Virus record (IMG/VR): IMGVR_UViG_3300017917_001946
Coordinates: 1 to 64,000 of that record
Reading direction: 5' to 3' (one strand)
DNA from: a virus
DNA: 64,000 nucleotides
The notes beneath the pieces are model-generated. The model saw only the letters and a program-made list of their open reading frames with translations. It did not search any database and had not been told where the DNA came from. Shown one piece after another: positions 13,852 to 23,600 of the stretch. A program made the translations under genes and the position numbers. Position 1 is the first letter of the stretch. Each line of letters starts with the position of its first letter.

Positions 13852-14199
13852 ATGACTAACTGGATACAATTAAAAGACGGAGTAGCATTTGCATATGTAA
13901 ATTCATCAAATTTTGTTGCAAACTCTATTCCAGTAGAAGATTCTGTTGACCCAGATACACTAATGGCAAAAAAATATGTTGACGGTCAATGGGAGGCAGC
14001 CCCACTAATTTACTTTGTAGAAGAAATGCTTGGAAATAAAGTTCTTAGAATAAACTCAACAGTATTTTCATCAGATGTAAAAGGAGATATTATTGGGCCA
14101 GAGGTAAAAGAGATGTGGACAAAAAATGAAGATGGCTCATATTCACCACCAGCTACAATAGCAGAAGCAACCATATATGATGAAGGTCTATTTTCATAA
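13852..14199 (+). CDS. Small structural protein of unknown function
   Basis: 115 residues from ATG 13852, behind AAGGAGAAAAA. It starts with a tryptophan-bearing strand pair (WIQLKDGVAFAYVNSSNFVANSIPV), with several acidic turns and an ending rich in small residues. I do not recognise the family. Its position between a tandem set of virion proteins and a giant fibre suggests an appendage or assembly function such as a fibre chaperone, without proof. Confidence 0.55.
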   Translation: MTNWIQLKDGVAFAYVNSSNFVANSIPVEDSVDPDTLMAKKYVDGQWEAAPLIYFVEEMLGNKVLRINSTVFSSDVKGDIIGPEVKEMWTKNEDGSYSPPATIAEATIYDEGLFS

Positions 14200-14205
14200 A
14201 TATTA

Positions 14206-14231
14206 AATTATAACCTTTTTAAGGTATAATT
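14206..14231 (+). promoter_or_regulatory. Probable promoter within an imperfect palindrome
   Basis: TATAAT at 14225-14230 lies in the right arm of a near-perfect inverted repeat (AATTATAACCTT and AAGGTATAATT, one bulged base). No good -35 is seen. The site precedes the GGAAAGAGG ribosome binding region of the 1185-residue fibre gene, so it may be an internal promoter with an operator-like dyad. Confidence 0.4.
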
Positions 14232-14250
14232 AGGAAAGAGGTATACGTAA

Positions 14251-17200
14251 ATGGCAACAAACTTTCCAGAGGACTTAGATTCCTTTATAAATCCGCAACC
14301 TACGGATTCAGTTGCCGCTGTCTCACATGCAGCCCAACATGCCAACACTAATGATGCTATAGAGGCATTACAGACTAAAGTTGGTGTTGATGGTTCACAA
14401 GATGTAAACTCTTTAGATTATAGAATAGCAAACCTTGAAAATGCATCAGTAGATACAGAATCTATTCAAGATATAGTATTTAACGTATTAAACGCTGGAA
14501 CCCATACAAACATAAACGTCGTTTATGATGATGAAAATAATAAGATTAACCTGGAAGCAACCTATGGCGATGAACAGGTAATAGATGCTATTGCGACTGC
14601 ATTAACAGCAGGTTACGGTATTACAAAAACTTATAATGATTCTGAAAATGTAATTGTAGTTGAAATAAATACAGATCAAATTGCTACCCAGGATTATGTA
14701 GATGCAGCAATATCAGCACTTGTAGATGCAGCTCCAGGACTTTTAGACACATTAAATGAAATAGCTGCAGCAATTGGAGACGATGCAAATTTTGCTACTA
14801 CAATTAATAATGCTATTTCTTCAGCAATAACAACGGCTACAAATAACGCTAAAGATTATACTGATCAAGAAATTTCTGCTTTATCTACAGTCTATGACCC
14901 ACTTGGATCTGCTACAACTGCAGAAACAAATGCCAAAAATTATGCAGATGGCCTAGCAGTAAATTATGACCCAGCAGGTTCTGCAGCTACCGCTGAAGAA
15001 AATGCAAAAGATTATGCAGACGGATTAGCATCAAACTATGATCCAGCTGGAGCGGCAGCAACGGCAGAAGCAAACGCCAATCAATATACAGATAATCAAA
15101 TAAGCAATCTCACAACAGACAGTTTACTTGAAGGTTCAAATAATAAATATTTTACAGATGAAAGAGCACAAGATGCTGTAGCAGATGCTCTTGTTGGCGG
15201 AACGCATACAAATATTACTGTAGTCTATGATGACGTAAATGGTCACATTAATTTATCTGGAACAGCAACTGTAAGTACAGAAGAAATATTAGATGCAGTA
15301 GCAACAGCACTTACTGCTGGATACGGCATAGTAAAAGAATATGATGATCCAAATGATACCATTACTATTTCAATTGATACAAATTCAATTGCTACACAGT
15401 CCTATGTAAATAATGCCGTAGCAGACCTAGTTGACTCATCTCCGCTTTTATTAGACACATTAAAAGAAATTGCTTCTGCAATTAATGACGATCCTAATTT
15501 TTCTAATACAGTTAATACAGCAATAGCCAATGCTATATCTACTGCAAATCAATATACTGATACTCAAATTTCAGGACTATCTACTGTATATGAGCCAATT
15601 AATAGTACATCTACTCATAGTAATTTAACAAGCGGAATTCATGGCGTTACTGGAAATATTGTTGGAACTAGTGATTCTCAAACGCTTACAAATAAAACTA
15701 TGGGCGATGACCTACTTATGGATGGAAATCAAATAAGTGGATTAGGTACTCCTACTCAAGCAGATCATGCAGCCACAAAAGCATATGTTGATTCATTTAC
15801 AGAAGGTTTGCACGTACATGCTTCTGCACATGTTGCAACTACAACTAATTTATCATCATTTATAGGTCTAACATCATTAACCATAGACGGACACACAGTA
15901 CAAGATCAAGAAAGAGTACTTGTAAAAAATCAGTCGAATCCAGCAGAAAACGGTATATACGTATATGATTCAACTTTAGAAACTTTAACAAGAGCACTAG
16001 ACTATAATCAAGCATCCGAGATTGATGCTGGAGACTTTATATTTGTATCAAATGGCAATACTTATAATAATACTGGGTGGGTTCAAGAAAATAATATAGT
16101 AACACTTGGAACAGATGCTATATCTTGGATACAATTCTCAGGTGCTGGAACATATCTAGCTGGTAATGGTTTAATACTAGATGGTAATACATTTACAATA
16201 GATGATTCTATTACAGCAACTAAATCATATGTAGACACTCAAGATGCCGCAACATTATCTTCTGCAAATAACTATACAGATGCAGCAGTAGCAAGCCTTG
16301 GAAATGATGTTGAAGCTGGATATATTCCTATTAGCGAAAAGGCCACAGCTGGCGGAGTGGCATCATTGAACTTATCTGGCAAGGTTCCAGATACTCAATT
16401 AGATATTAATGAAAGAATTCAAGATGTAGCTGCTGGAATGATAGTAAATGGTACTCATACAAATATTACCGTTTCCTATAACGATAACACAGGAACTTTA
16501 AGCTTTACTGGTGCAACAGGCGGTGGTGGAGGAGTAACATTAACTCAAGAACAAATTCAAGATTATGTTGCACCACTGTTTGCACATAATGGACATACTA
16601 ATATTACAGCAACGTATGATGATATAAATGATAGAATTATATTAGCTGGCTCCCAAGGTGGTGGCGGTGGCCCTGCATATATGACAATTTCTGCAAATCC
16701 TCCAGCTGAAGCTGGAAACGGAGATTTGTGGTTAGACAACGATAATGGAAAAACATATGCATTTGATGGAGAATTTTGGGTAGATATAAGTGGCGGCGGA
16801 CTATACGCACTAGAAACTTCAACATATACAAATGAAAATGCAATGGATGCAGTTGCTGGTGCATTACTAGCAGGAACACATACAAATATATCTGTTTCAT
16901 ATAATGACTCTTTAAATAAAATTAGTTTGTCTGGATCTCCAACATATACAGATGAACAAGCAGTGGATGCTGTAGCATCTTCAATAGTAGCTGGATTTGG
17001 AATAACAAAGTATTATAGTGACCCAGATGATACTATTACCTTATCTATAGATACAAACTCTCTTGCAACTAAAGAATATGCAAATTTAGCAGTTGTAAAT
17101 CATGAAAATGATACTACAAATGTACATGGAATTGCTGATACATCATTACTTGCTACAAAAGCATATGCAGATAATTCTGCTCAAGTAGCTGCAACAGCTG

Positions 17201-17808
17201 CAGTAAGCTCTATATTAGATTCTGCACCATCAACATTAAATACTTTAAATGAATTAGCTGCAGCAATTAATGATGATGCATCTTATGCTAGCACTATTAC
17301 AACGGCTTTAGGAACTAAATTAAATATAACAACTGCAGCTCTAACATATGCGCCATTAAATTCTCCAACATTTACTGGAACTGTAAATGGAATTACAAAA
17401 TCAATGATTGGGCTAAGCAATGTAGATAATACATCAGATTTAAATAAACCTATTTCAACTTCTACACAAAATGCATTAGATCTAAAAGCTCCAATTGCTT
17501 CACCAACATTTACTGGAACAGTTAATGGTATTACAAAAGCAATGGTTGGACTAGGAAATGTAGATAATACTACAGACTTGTTAAAACCTATATCAACAGC
17601 AACACAAACAGCATTAGATTTAAAGGCACCATTAAATTCAGCAACATTTACTGGTGTAATAACACTACCAAGCTCAACATCAATTGGAAATGTGTCAGCT
17701 ACAGAAATAGGATATTTAGATGGAGTAAGTTCATCTATTCAAACACAATTGAACGCAAAAGCGTCAACAGGAAAGGCTATAGCAATGGCTATAGTTTTCG
17801 GAGGATAA
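14251..17808 (+). CDS. Giant tail fibre protein
   Basis: 1185 residues. The shaft is built of repeated modules: about eight 'GTHTNI-x-VxYDD-x-N-x-I-x-L' segments, three 'LLDTLNEIAAAIGDDANFATTI' helical segments and three C-terminal '[26 protein letters not shown]' repeats. A central block (ATKAYVDSFTEGLHVHA, then RVLVKNQSNPAENGIYVY) is the same fibre domain seen in the 8001 gene. The tip ends SIGNVSATEIGYLDGVSSSIQTQLNAK and a short hydrophobic tail. The protein is expected to form a long trimeric fibre; the receptor is unknown. Modules are shared with the 9998 and 19760 genes. Confidence 0.8.
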   Translation: MATNFPEDLDSFINPQPTDSVAAVSHAAQHANTNDAIEALQTKVGVDGSQDVNSLDYRIANLENASVDTESIQDIVFNVLNAGTHTNINVVYDDENNKINLEATYGDEQVIDAIATALTAGYGITKTYNDSENVIVVEINTDQIATQDYVDAAISALVDAAPGLLDTLNEIAAAIGDDANFATTINNAISSAITTATNNAKDYTDQEISALSTVYDPLGSATTAETNAKNYADGLAVNYDPAGSAATAEENAKDYADGLASNYDPAGAAATAEANANQYTDNQISNLTTDSLLEGSNNKYFTDERAQDAVADALVGGTHTNITVVYDDVNGHINLSGTATVSTEEILDAVATALTAGYGIVKEYDDPNDTITISIDTNSIATQSYVNNAVADLVDSSPLLLDTLKEIASAINDDPNFSNTVNTAIANAISTANQYTDTQISGLSTVYEPINSTSTHSNLTSGIHGVTGNIVGTSDSQTLTNKTMGDDLLMDGNQISGLGTPTQADHAATKAYVDSFTEGLHVHASAHVATTTNLSSFIGLTSLTIDGHTVQDQERVLVKNQSNPAENGIYVYDSTLETLTRALDYNQASEIDAGDFIFVSNGNTYNNTGWVQENNIVTLGTDAISWIQFSGAGTYLAGNGLILDGNTFTIDDSITATKSYVDTQDAATLSSANNYTDAAVASLGNDVEAGYIPISEKATAGGVASLNLSGKVPDTQLDINERIQDVAAGMIVNGTHTNITVSYNDNTGTLSFTGATGGGGGVTLTQEQIQDYVAPLFAHNGHTNITATYDDINDRIILAGSQGGGGGPAYMTISANPPAEAGNGDLWLDNDNGKTYAFDGEFWVDISGGGLYALETSTYTNENAMDAVAGALLAGTHTNISVSYNDSLNKISLSGSPTYTDEQAVDAVASSIVAGFGITKYYSDPDDTITLSIDTNSLATKEYANLAVVNHENDTTNVHGIADTSLLATKAYADNSAQVAATAAVSSILDSAPSTLNTLNELAAAINDDASYASTITTALGTKLNITTAALTYAPLNSPTFTGTVNGITKSMIGLSNVDNTSDLNKPISTSTQNALDLKAPIASPTFTGTVNGITKAMVGLGNVDNTTDLLKPISTATQTALDLKAPLNSATFTGVITLPSSTSIGNVSATEIGYLDGVSSSIQTQLNAKASTGKAIAMAIVFGG

Positions 17809-17809
17809 A

Positions 17810-18169
17810 ATGGCAGCACCAAATATAGTAAATGTTACAACAATTACTGGCAAGACGGCAGTCCTAGCACCAACAACTGTTGCAACAGATATTGTTGCAA
17901 ATGCTGCTGCTAGCAACACTGTTGTAAAAATTAATAATTTAATTATTTCTAATATTAATGGAACATCTGCAGCAACAATTACTGCTAGTGTATATAGGTC
18001 TACAACAGAATTTAAGGTAGCACATGTTGTATCTGTTCCACCAGGAGCATCTATAGTTGTATTAGATAAATCTTCTTCTATTTATTTAGAAGAAGGTGAT
18101 TCTTTAAGATTAACAGCTTCTGCCAACGCATTCTTGCATGCAGTATCTTCATATGAAATTATAGGATAA
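17810..18169 (+). CDS. Small beta-sandwich virion protein (paralog of the 11989 and 20060 genes)
   Basis: 119 residues, start one base after the preceding stop. The pattern APNIVNVTTITGKTAVLAPT, VVKINNLIISNINGTSAATI, VVSVPPGASIVVLDK and YLEEGDSLRLTASA is characteristic of a small virion protein abundant in marine and freshwater phages. It is probably a surface decoration or fibre-base sandwich. It is the most canonical of the three family members here. Confidence 0.65.
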   Translation: MAAPNIVNVTTITGKTAVLAPTTVATDIVANAAASNTVVKINNLIISNINGTSAATITASVYRSTTEFKVAHVVSVPPGASIVVLDKSSSIYLEEGDSLRLTASANAFLHAVSSYEIIG

Positions 18170-18170
18170 A

Positions 18171-18965
18171 ATGGGTAAATTACATACCAGTATTGGAAAG
18201 TATTTAGGATTTTCTGGTACATATAACAGTGGTGGACTTTTTAAGCTGAATGAATTAAATCAGTTTACAATACCATCTACTGGCCTTATACTACACCTAG
18301 ATGCAGGATCTAAAAGATCATATCCTGGTACTGGTACAGTTTGGTATGATTTAAGTCCCAGTGGATATCATTTTAATATTGTTGCAAAAGCATATCAAGA
18401 TATTGGTCCTAAATATATGGACTTTAATGGAACAACTGGAATTGCAAAGTCTCAAATTTCAACGGAAACTGCAGCACCAGCATCTTATACAATTTTAGTA
18501 TGGACAAGAATTAGAAATAGTACAACTCAATGGAGAACTTTAACAAGACCTTATACTGGAGATCACGTAGTTATATGTGAAGACGGTTCTTGGCGTGTAG
18601 GAATGTATGATAATGATGCAGCAGGATTTTTAGATAGTGGATTTTTACAAACAAATTTTCCAGGACAAGGAACTGGAACATGGATGTTTTTACACTTAAG
18701 AATAAATAATATTTCTAGTCCATACTGGCAAATGAGTTATAACAATACTCCAAATACAATAAGATCTTCCATAACAGATTCAAGGGCATATTCACAAAGA
18801 ATCTTAGGAAATATAGGTGGATGGGGAGACAGCGACACAACTAATCCATCTTTATCTAGTCAATGGTGGGGAGATATAGCACAATATTATATGTACAATA
18901 GAACATTATCAAATGATGAAATTTTACAAATATTTAATTCAACAAGAAATAGGTTTGGTATATGA
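18171..18965 (+). CDS. LamG/concanavalin-like lectin appendage protein
   Basis: 264 residues. After about 40 residues there is the phage LamG signature GLILHLDAGSKRSYPGTGTVWYDLS, then YMDFNGTTG, YTILVWTRI, and a C-terminal QYYMYNRTLSNDEILQIFN helix that closes the jelly roll. Domains of this type bind sugars and often decorate phage fibres or heads. The next gene is a paralog, overlapping by four bases (ATGA). Ligand unknown. Confidence 0.75.
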   Translation: MGKLHTSIGKYLGFSGTYNSGGLFKLNELNQFTIPSTGLILHLDAGSKRSYPGTGTVWYDLSPSGYHFNIVAKAYQDIGPKYMDFNGTTGIAKSQISTETAAPASYTILVWTRIRNSTTQWRTLTRPYTGDHVVICEDGSWRVGMYDNDAAGFLDSGFLQTNFPGQGTGTWMFLHLRINNISSPYWQMSYNNTPNTIRSSITDSRAYSQRILGNIGGWGDSDTTNPSLSSQWWGDIAQYYMYNRTLSNDEILQIFNSTRNRFGI

Positions 18966-19741
18966 CAAATAGAGGAATTATCGGATCAAATCAAATACTA
19001 AACACTTCATTACAAAGCGGTATTTGGAATATTGAAGAAAGAGTAGATTTTATAAACAATGATACTGCTAATGGTAGAGATATTATAACTTATGGACTTA
19101 TTCTTCGTTTAGATGCAAGCAATATAAATTCATATCCTGGAACAGGATCAACTTGGAATGATCTTTCTTATGGATCATTTAATGGATCCTTAACAAATTC
19201 ACCTGGATTTGATTCTTCTGACGGAAGAGGTTCTTTAACATTTAATGGCACAAATCAGATGATTACTGGAGTTCATAATACAACTTTAGAAACAACTGGA
19301 AATATGACATCAGATGTTTGGTTTAAAATTTCCGTAAATCCAGGAGACTGGGTAAGAGTTCTTGGAAAAGGAGATGCAACAAATAGAACACATGGATTAT
19401 GGTACAACATGGGAGAATCCTACTTTTTATTTCAAAGATATGGAGCATCAGGAATGAATGTTCTATATTCAACAACAGTTTCAACTAACGTTTGGTACAA
19501 CCTTGTTGGCGTTACAGACGGTACGAATAATTATTTATACGTAAACGGCTCTCTTGTTGGAACAACTGTTGGGCCAGCAACATATCTTACGTCTACCCAG
19601 CCATATACATTAGCGTATCATGGAGGAATACATGCTTACCATAATGGAAAAATTGGAGAAGCAAGGCTATATAATCGCCCATTGAGTGCAACAGAAGTAT
19701 TAAAAAATTTTAATGCATCAAGATGGAAATATGGTATATAA
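18962..19741 (+). CDS. LamG/concanavalin-like lectin appendage protein, second copy
   Basis: 259 residues; ATGA overlap with the preceding copy. It repeats the LamG landmarks in the same order: GLILRLDASNINSYPGTGSTWNDLS, LTFNGTNQMI, SDVWFKISVNPGDWV, NLVGVTDGTNNYLYVNGSLVG and ARLYNRPLSATEVLKNFN. It is closer to the canonical bacterial LamG pattern than copy one. Two copies suggest two binding specificities or a heteromeric appendage. Confidence 0.75.
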   Translation: MTNRGIIGSNQILNTSLQSGIWNIEERVDFINNDTANGRDIITYGLILRLDASNINSYPGTGSTWNDLSYGSFNGSLTNSPGFDSSDGRGSLTFNGTNQMITGVHNTTLETTGNMTSDVWFKISVNPGDWVRVLGKGDATNRTHGLWYNMGESYFLFQRYGASGMNVLYSTTVSTNVWYNLVGVTDGTNNYLYVNGSLVGTTVGPATYLTSTQPYTLAYHGGIHAYHNGKIGEARLYNRPLSATEVLKNFNASRWKYGI

Positions 19742-19742
19742 T
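19735..19742 (+). promoter_or_regulatory. -10 element TATAAT at the end of the LamG gene
   Basis: TATAAT lies at 19737-19742 within TGGTATATAATATATAG, almost the same string as at 6826-6840 before the holin-like gene. No good -35 is present. It precedes AGGAGA and ATG 19760, and may be an internal late promoter. Confidence 0.4.
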
Positions 19743-19759
19743 ATATAGATAGGAGAATT

Positions 19760-20038
19760 ATGGCATCATCATTTGGATTACCTTCTAACCCTACAATTGG
19801 AGATACTCATGTAGTGGGAGATAGCACCTATGTATGGACAGGGGTAGTTTGGAATCAAGTAACCAATCAAGTAACCCAAGAACAAGTTCAAGACATCGTT
19901 GCTCCTTTATTAGTCCATAATAATCATACAAATATAACTGCAAGTTATGATGATATAAATAATCTTATTTTGCTTAACGGATCTTCAGGCGGAGGAGGAG
20001 GAGCCACGGATATAGCCCTTATAATTGGCTTATCATAA
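19760..20038 (+). CDS. Short fibre-module protein
   Basis: 92 residues behind AGGAGA. It begins with a beta module (NPTIGDTHVVGDSTYVWTGVVW) and continues with QEQVQDIVAPLLVHNNHTNI and YDDINN, which is a near copy of an internal segment of the giant fibre at 14251 (around its residue 770), then a glycine stretch and a short end. It could be a detached fibre module that co-assembles with that fibre, or a remnant of one. Confidence 0.6.
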   Translation: MASSFGLPSNPTIGDTHVVGDSTYVWTGVVWNQVTNQVTQEQVQDIVAPLLVHNNHTNITASYDDINNLILLNGSSGGGGGATDIALIIGLS

Positions 20039-20053
20039 AAGGCATAGTATAAT
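20025..20053 (+). promoter_or_regulatory. Promoter TTGGCT-N17-TATAAT, leaderless
   Basis: TTGGCT (20025-20030) and TATAAT (20048-20053) are 17 bp apart, and six bases separate the -10 from ATG 20060. There is no ribosome binding site before that ATG, so leaderless translation is expected. Confidence 0.7.
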
Positions 20054-20059
20054 AACAAT

Positions 20060-20392
20060 ATGGCAACTTTCAGCAATTTAAAGGCACATGCGGTAGGAAC
20101 TACCGAAGTAACCATTGCCAATATAATTAGTCCAACAGTCTTAACTGGCTGTAATTTTGCCAATATAATTGGTTCGTCAGCATCAATATCTTTATACGTA
20201 GATAATATCGATGAGGTGGAAGAAACAACTACAACATATTATATTGTAAAGGATAAAAGTGTGTTGGGAAACGAAAATTTAGATGTAATTTCGGCCAACA
20301 AAATATTTTTAAAAAATGGAGACATCTTAAAGGCTAAGGCCACAGTCCAAGCCTCTTTTGATATTCTAATCTCCACCATGGATGGTATTTAA
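20060..20392 (+). CDS. Small beta-sandwich virion protein (divergent third paralog)
   Basis: 110 residues, probably translated from a leaderless mRNA. It follows the beta layout of the 17810 product: an N-terminal HAVGTTEVTIANII strand pair, GCNFANIIGSSASISLYVDN, an insertion with a TTTTYYIVKDKSVL hairpin, and a FLKNGDILKAKATV end that corresponds to YLEEGDSLRLTASA there. It is therefore placed in the same family. Overlaps the next gene by one base. Confidence 0.55.
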   Translation: MATFSNLKAHAVGTTEVTIANIISPTVLTGCNFANIIGSSASISLYVDNIDEVEETTTTYYIVKDKSVLGNENLDVISANKIFLKNGDILKAKATVQASFDILISTMDGI

Positions 20393-20634
20393 TGAACACA
20401 GATTTTGAAATCTTAGACCTCAGCTTTGCTGATAAGACCTTCTATGGCTTTAGATATAACAATGCGACTGGAAAGCTCATTGTCGAAAGAATAAATGACG
20501 GTTCCCCCGTAAAATTACCTGATGATAATGTCCTAAATAGAGACGATTATAAGACTTGGATTTGGACAAAACATACGGTACAATTTGAGTGGGACCAAAA
20601 CCAAAAGACTAACCTGTTAATGGAGATACTATGA
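20392..20634 (+). CDS. 80-residue structural-region protein
   Basis: The start codon overlaps the previous stop and the end overlaps the start of the giant spike by four bases, so it is tightly coupled to both. The sequence has a beta character (FYGFRYNNATGKLIVERINDGSPVKLP) and three tryptophans near the C-terminus. Short proteins encoded just before a fibre or spike are often its adaptor or chaperone; that is only a positional inference. No family recognised. Confidence 0.55.
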   Translation: MNTDFEILDLSFADKTFYGFRYNNATGKLIVERINDGSPVKLPDDNVLNRDDYKTWIWTKHTVQFEWDQNQKTNLLMEIL

Positions 20635-23600
20635 CACAACTTATTGACCTAGGCAAGATCAGATTCTACTTTGCTGGCCTATGGGACGACACAACAACTT
20701 ATGAATTAAACGATGTAGTTAAATACGGCGGTAACGTATATATTTACATATATGCACTAGCATCAGAAGGTCATTTGCCAACAGATGAAAATTACTGGGC
20801 ATTAATGATCGAAGGTATCAAGTTTACAGGTGTTTGGGATGACGAAACAGAATATCGTGTAGGTGATGGAGTTGCTTGGGGTGGTAAGGTATACATCTCA
20901 ATTAAAACAGGTTCAGGTCATACTCCGCCAAATGCAACATACTGGTCACAATTTGCAGACGGTATTCAGTATGAAGGAGCATGGTCAACAACTGTTAATT
21001 ATCAAAAGAATGATATTGTAACATATGGACCTGATGTATTTATTGCTAAGCAAGATAATACAAATCAAAATCCATCATTAACCCCAGCATACTGGGATCC
21101 GTTTGTATCTGGCGTAGACGCAACAGGAGTATGGAATCAAGCAACAGCATATAAGCCAAATCAATTAGCAGCTTATGGTTCAAGAATTTATTTATCTTTA
21201 ACAAACAATACAAACAAGATACCATCACAAAATCCATCTGATTGGACACAATTTATTGATGGTCTTCGTGCAATGGGCGTTTATAGCTCAGCAACACAAT
21301 ATCACGTAAATGATATTGTAACTTATGGTTCAACAGTTTATATTGCAAAAGGCGATACGATTAATCATACCCCAACAGATACAGCATATTGGGATATTTT
21401 AACTTCTGGTACAACATACAAGGGAGTTTGGGCAGCATCAACAGAGTATCTTGGCGGAGATATTGTACAATGGGGTGGCAATACATATATTACAGATACA
21501 TTCCACTCATCTTCACCAGCATTTTCTACAGATAAAGATGTTTACTGGGAAAAGTATAACTCAGGAATCCGTTATCGTGGAGCATGGGCAGAAGAAACAT
21601 TCTATATTGAAGGCGATGTTGTAAATGACGGAGAAAATGCACGAATTGCACTCGTAGACCACACATCATCAAATTTCTTGCTTGACGATGAAGAATACTG
21701 GGATATTTTAGCAAAAGGTGCTACTGGTCTTCTACCAGGACAAGGTGGTAAAGCTGGTTATGTACTTAGTACAGACGGAGCAGAAGCGTCATTTGAAAGA
21801 GATGTAACAAACCTATACTTCGGTGACGGTGCACGTACATTTATCGAAGGTCCAGCAGCATTAACAGATGTTGCAACTGCAGCAGCATGGGACACAGAAA
21901 GCTTTGCACAAGCAGTAGTTATTAATAATTTAGACACATCAACAGGCGATGGAGCTGCTCAATCAGCAGACTTTATTGCTTACACAGGAGACTCAACAAA
22001 CGCATATGGTTGGGCAGATCTTGGATTCACAGGTAAAAACTTTACCGCATCAGAATTTGGTGTTACTGGCCCTGGAGACGGATATGTATTCGCTCAAGGA
22101 TTTGAACCTTTAACCGCAGTAATTTCTGGAAAACAATTGGCTTCAAATGTTGCAACAATTACAACATCTGCAGCACACGGATTTACAACAAACAAAAAAG
22201 TAAGAATTGAAGGAGTTGGAGCTCCGTTTGATGGACTACATGTAATTACAAATGTAACATCAACAGAGTTCAGTTTTGCTAAAACAGCAGACGATGTCGT
22301 TGCTGGTGGCGCTACAGGAACTGCCTCGATGTACTTTGGTGACGGAAACCTTGTCCTTGCAACAGGAGACGGTGGAGCACAAAATAAAATTATTATTGCC
22401 GCTGGAGGATTTGCTTCAGGTAATGAACAAATTTCTATTACTCCAGATCAAAACGTACATATTGAAATTGCAACAGCTTCAACAAGTGCTACAACAGGTG
22501 CACTAACAGTCGTTGGTGGTGTCGGTATTACTGGAGACCAATATATTGCTGGTGACCTAACAGTTATTGGAAACGTAGACTTGCAGGGAGTTACAAAGCT
22601 TCCAGTAGGTGCTGGAGCAACAGCATATGAAATTTCAGCAGGACTTACAGATGCAGTTATTATTGCAGCTGGTACATCTAGCTCATTCGTACAAAATGCT
22701 ATAGTAAACCTTGGAGTAGGAACTTCTACATCTGCAGACTATATTGCATATGCAGCAGAAGGAGATAACGTATCAGGTTGGATTGATATGGGTATCACAG
22801 GAGCCAACTTCAACGACGAATCATTTGGCGTAACTGGTCCACACGATGGATATCTATTTATGTCAGCTCCAGAAGGAACAACGGGATCTGGTAACCTTGT
22901 AATTGCAACAGACAATACAGGTACAGAAAATAAGATTATCCTTGCAGCTGGTGGTTTGTTTACTGGTAATGATCAAGTAACAATTACACCAAACCAAAAT
23001 GTACACATTGAAATTGCAACACCTTCCGTTTCACCTACAACAGGTGCATTAACAATAGTCGGTGGAGTTGGTATCTCTGGAGACGTTAACGTAGCAGGTG
23101 CAGTTAATATTGCTGGTGAAATTACATTCGGCGGATCAGGAACAGTTGTAGAAACTGAAAACCTTGCAGTTGTAAATCCAATGGTATTCGTTGCTAGCGG
23201 AAACCCAACAGGAGACGGATTAACATTCGCATTCCTTGGAGAATCTCGTTCACAACGTACATTGACATTATCAGAAACAGTGACTTTCCGCTCAGCATCA
23301 AATAACGTAGCAACAATAGTAACAGGCACAACACACGATTATGAAGTAAATGATACAGTAGTAATTACTGGTGTTGATGATCTAGCTTCTATATCAGTTG
23401 TTATTGTATACGAAGTTACAGGTTCAACAACTGCTAAAATTACAACATCTGCAGCACATGGATTGTCAGCAGGACAATCAATTACTGTATCTGGTGTAGC
23501 AGCAACAGTTAACGGAACATATACAATTGCTACAGTTCCATCAACAACAACTTTAACATATACAGTATCATCAACAAGCAACGTTGCCCCATCACCAGTA

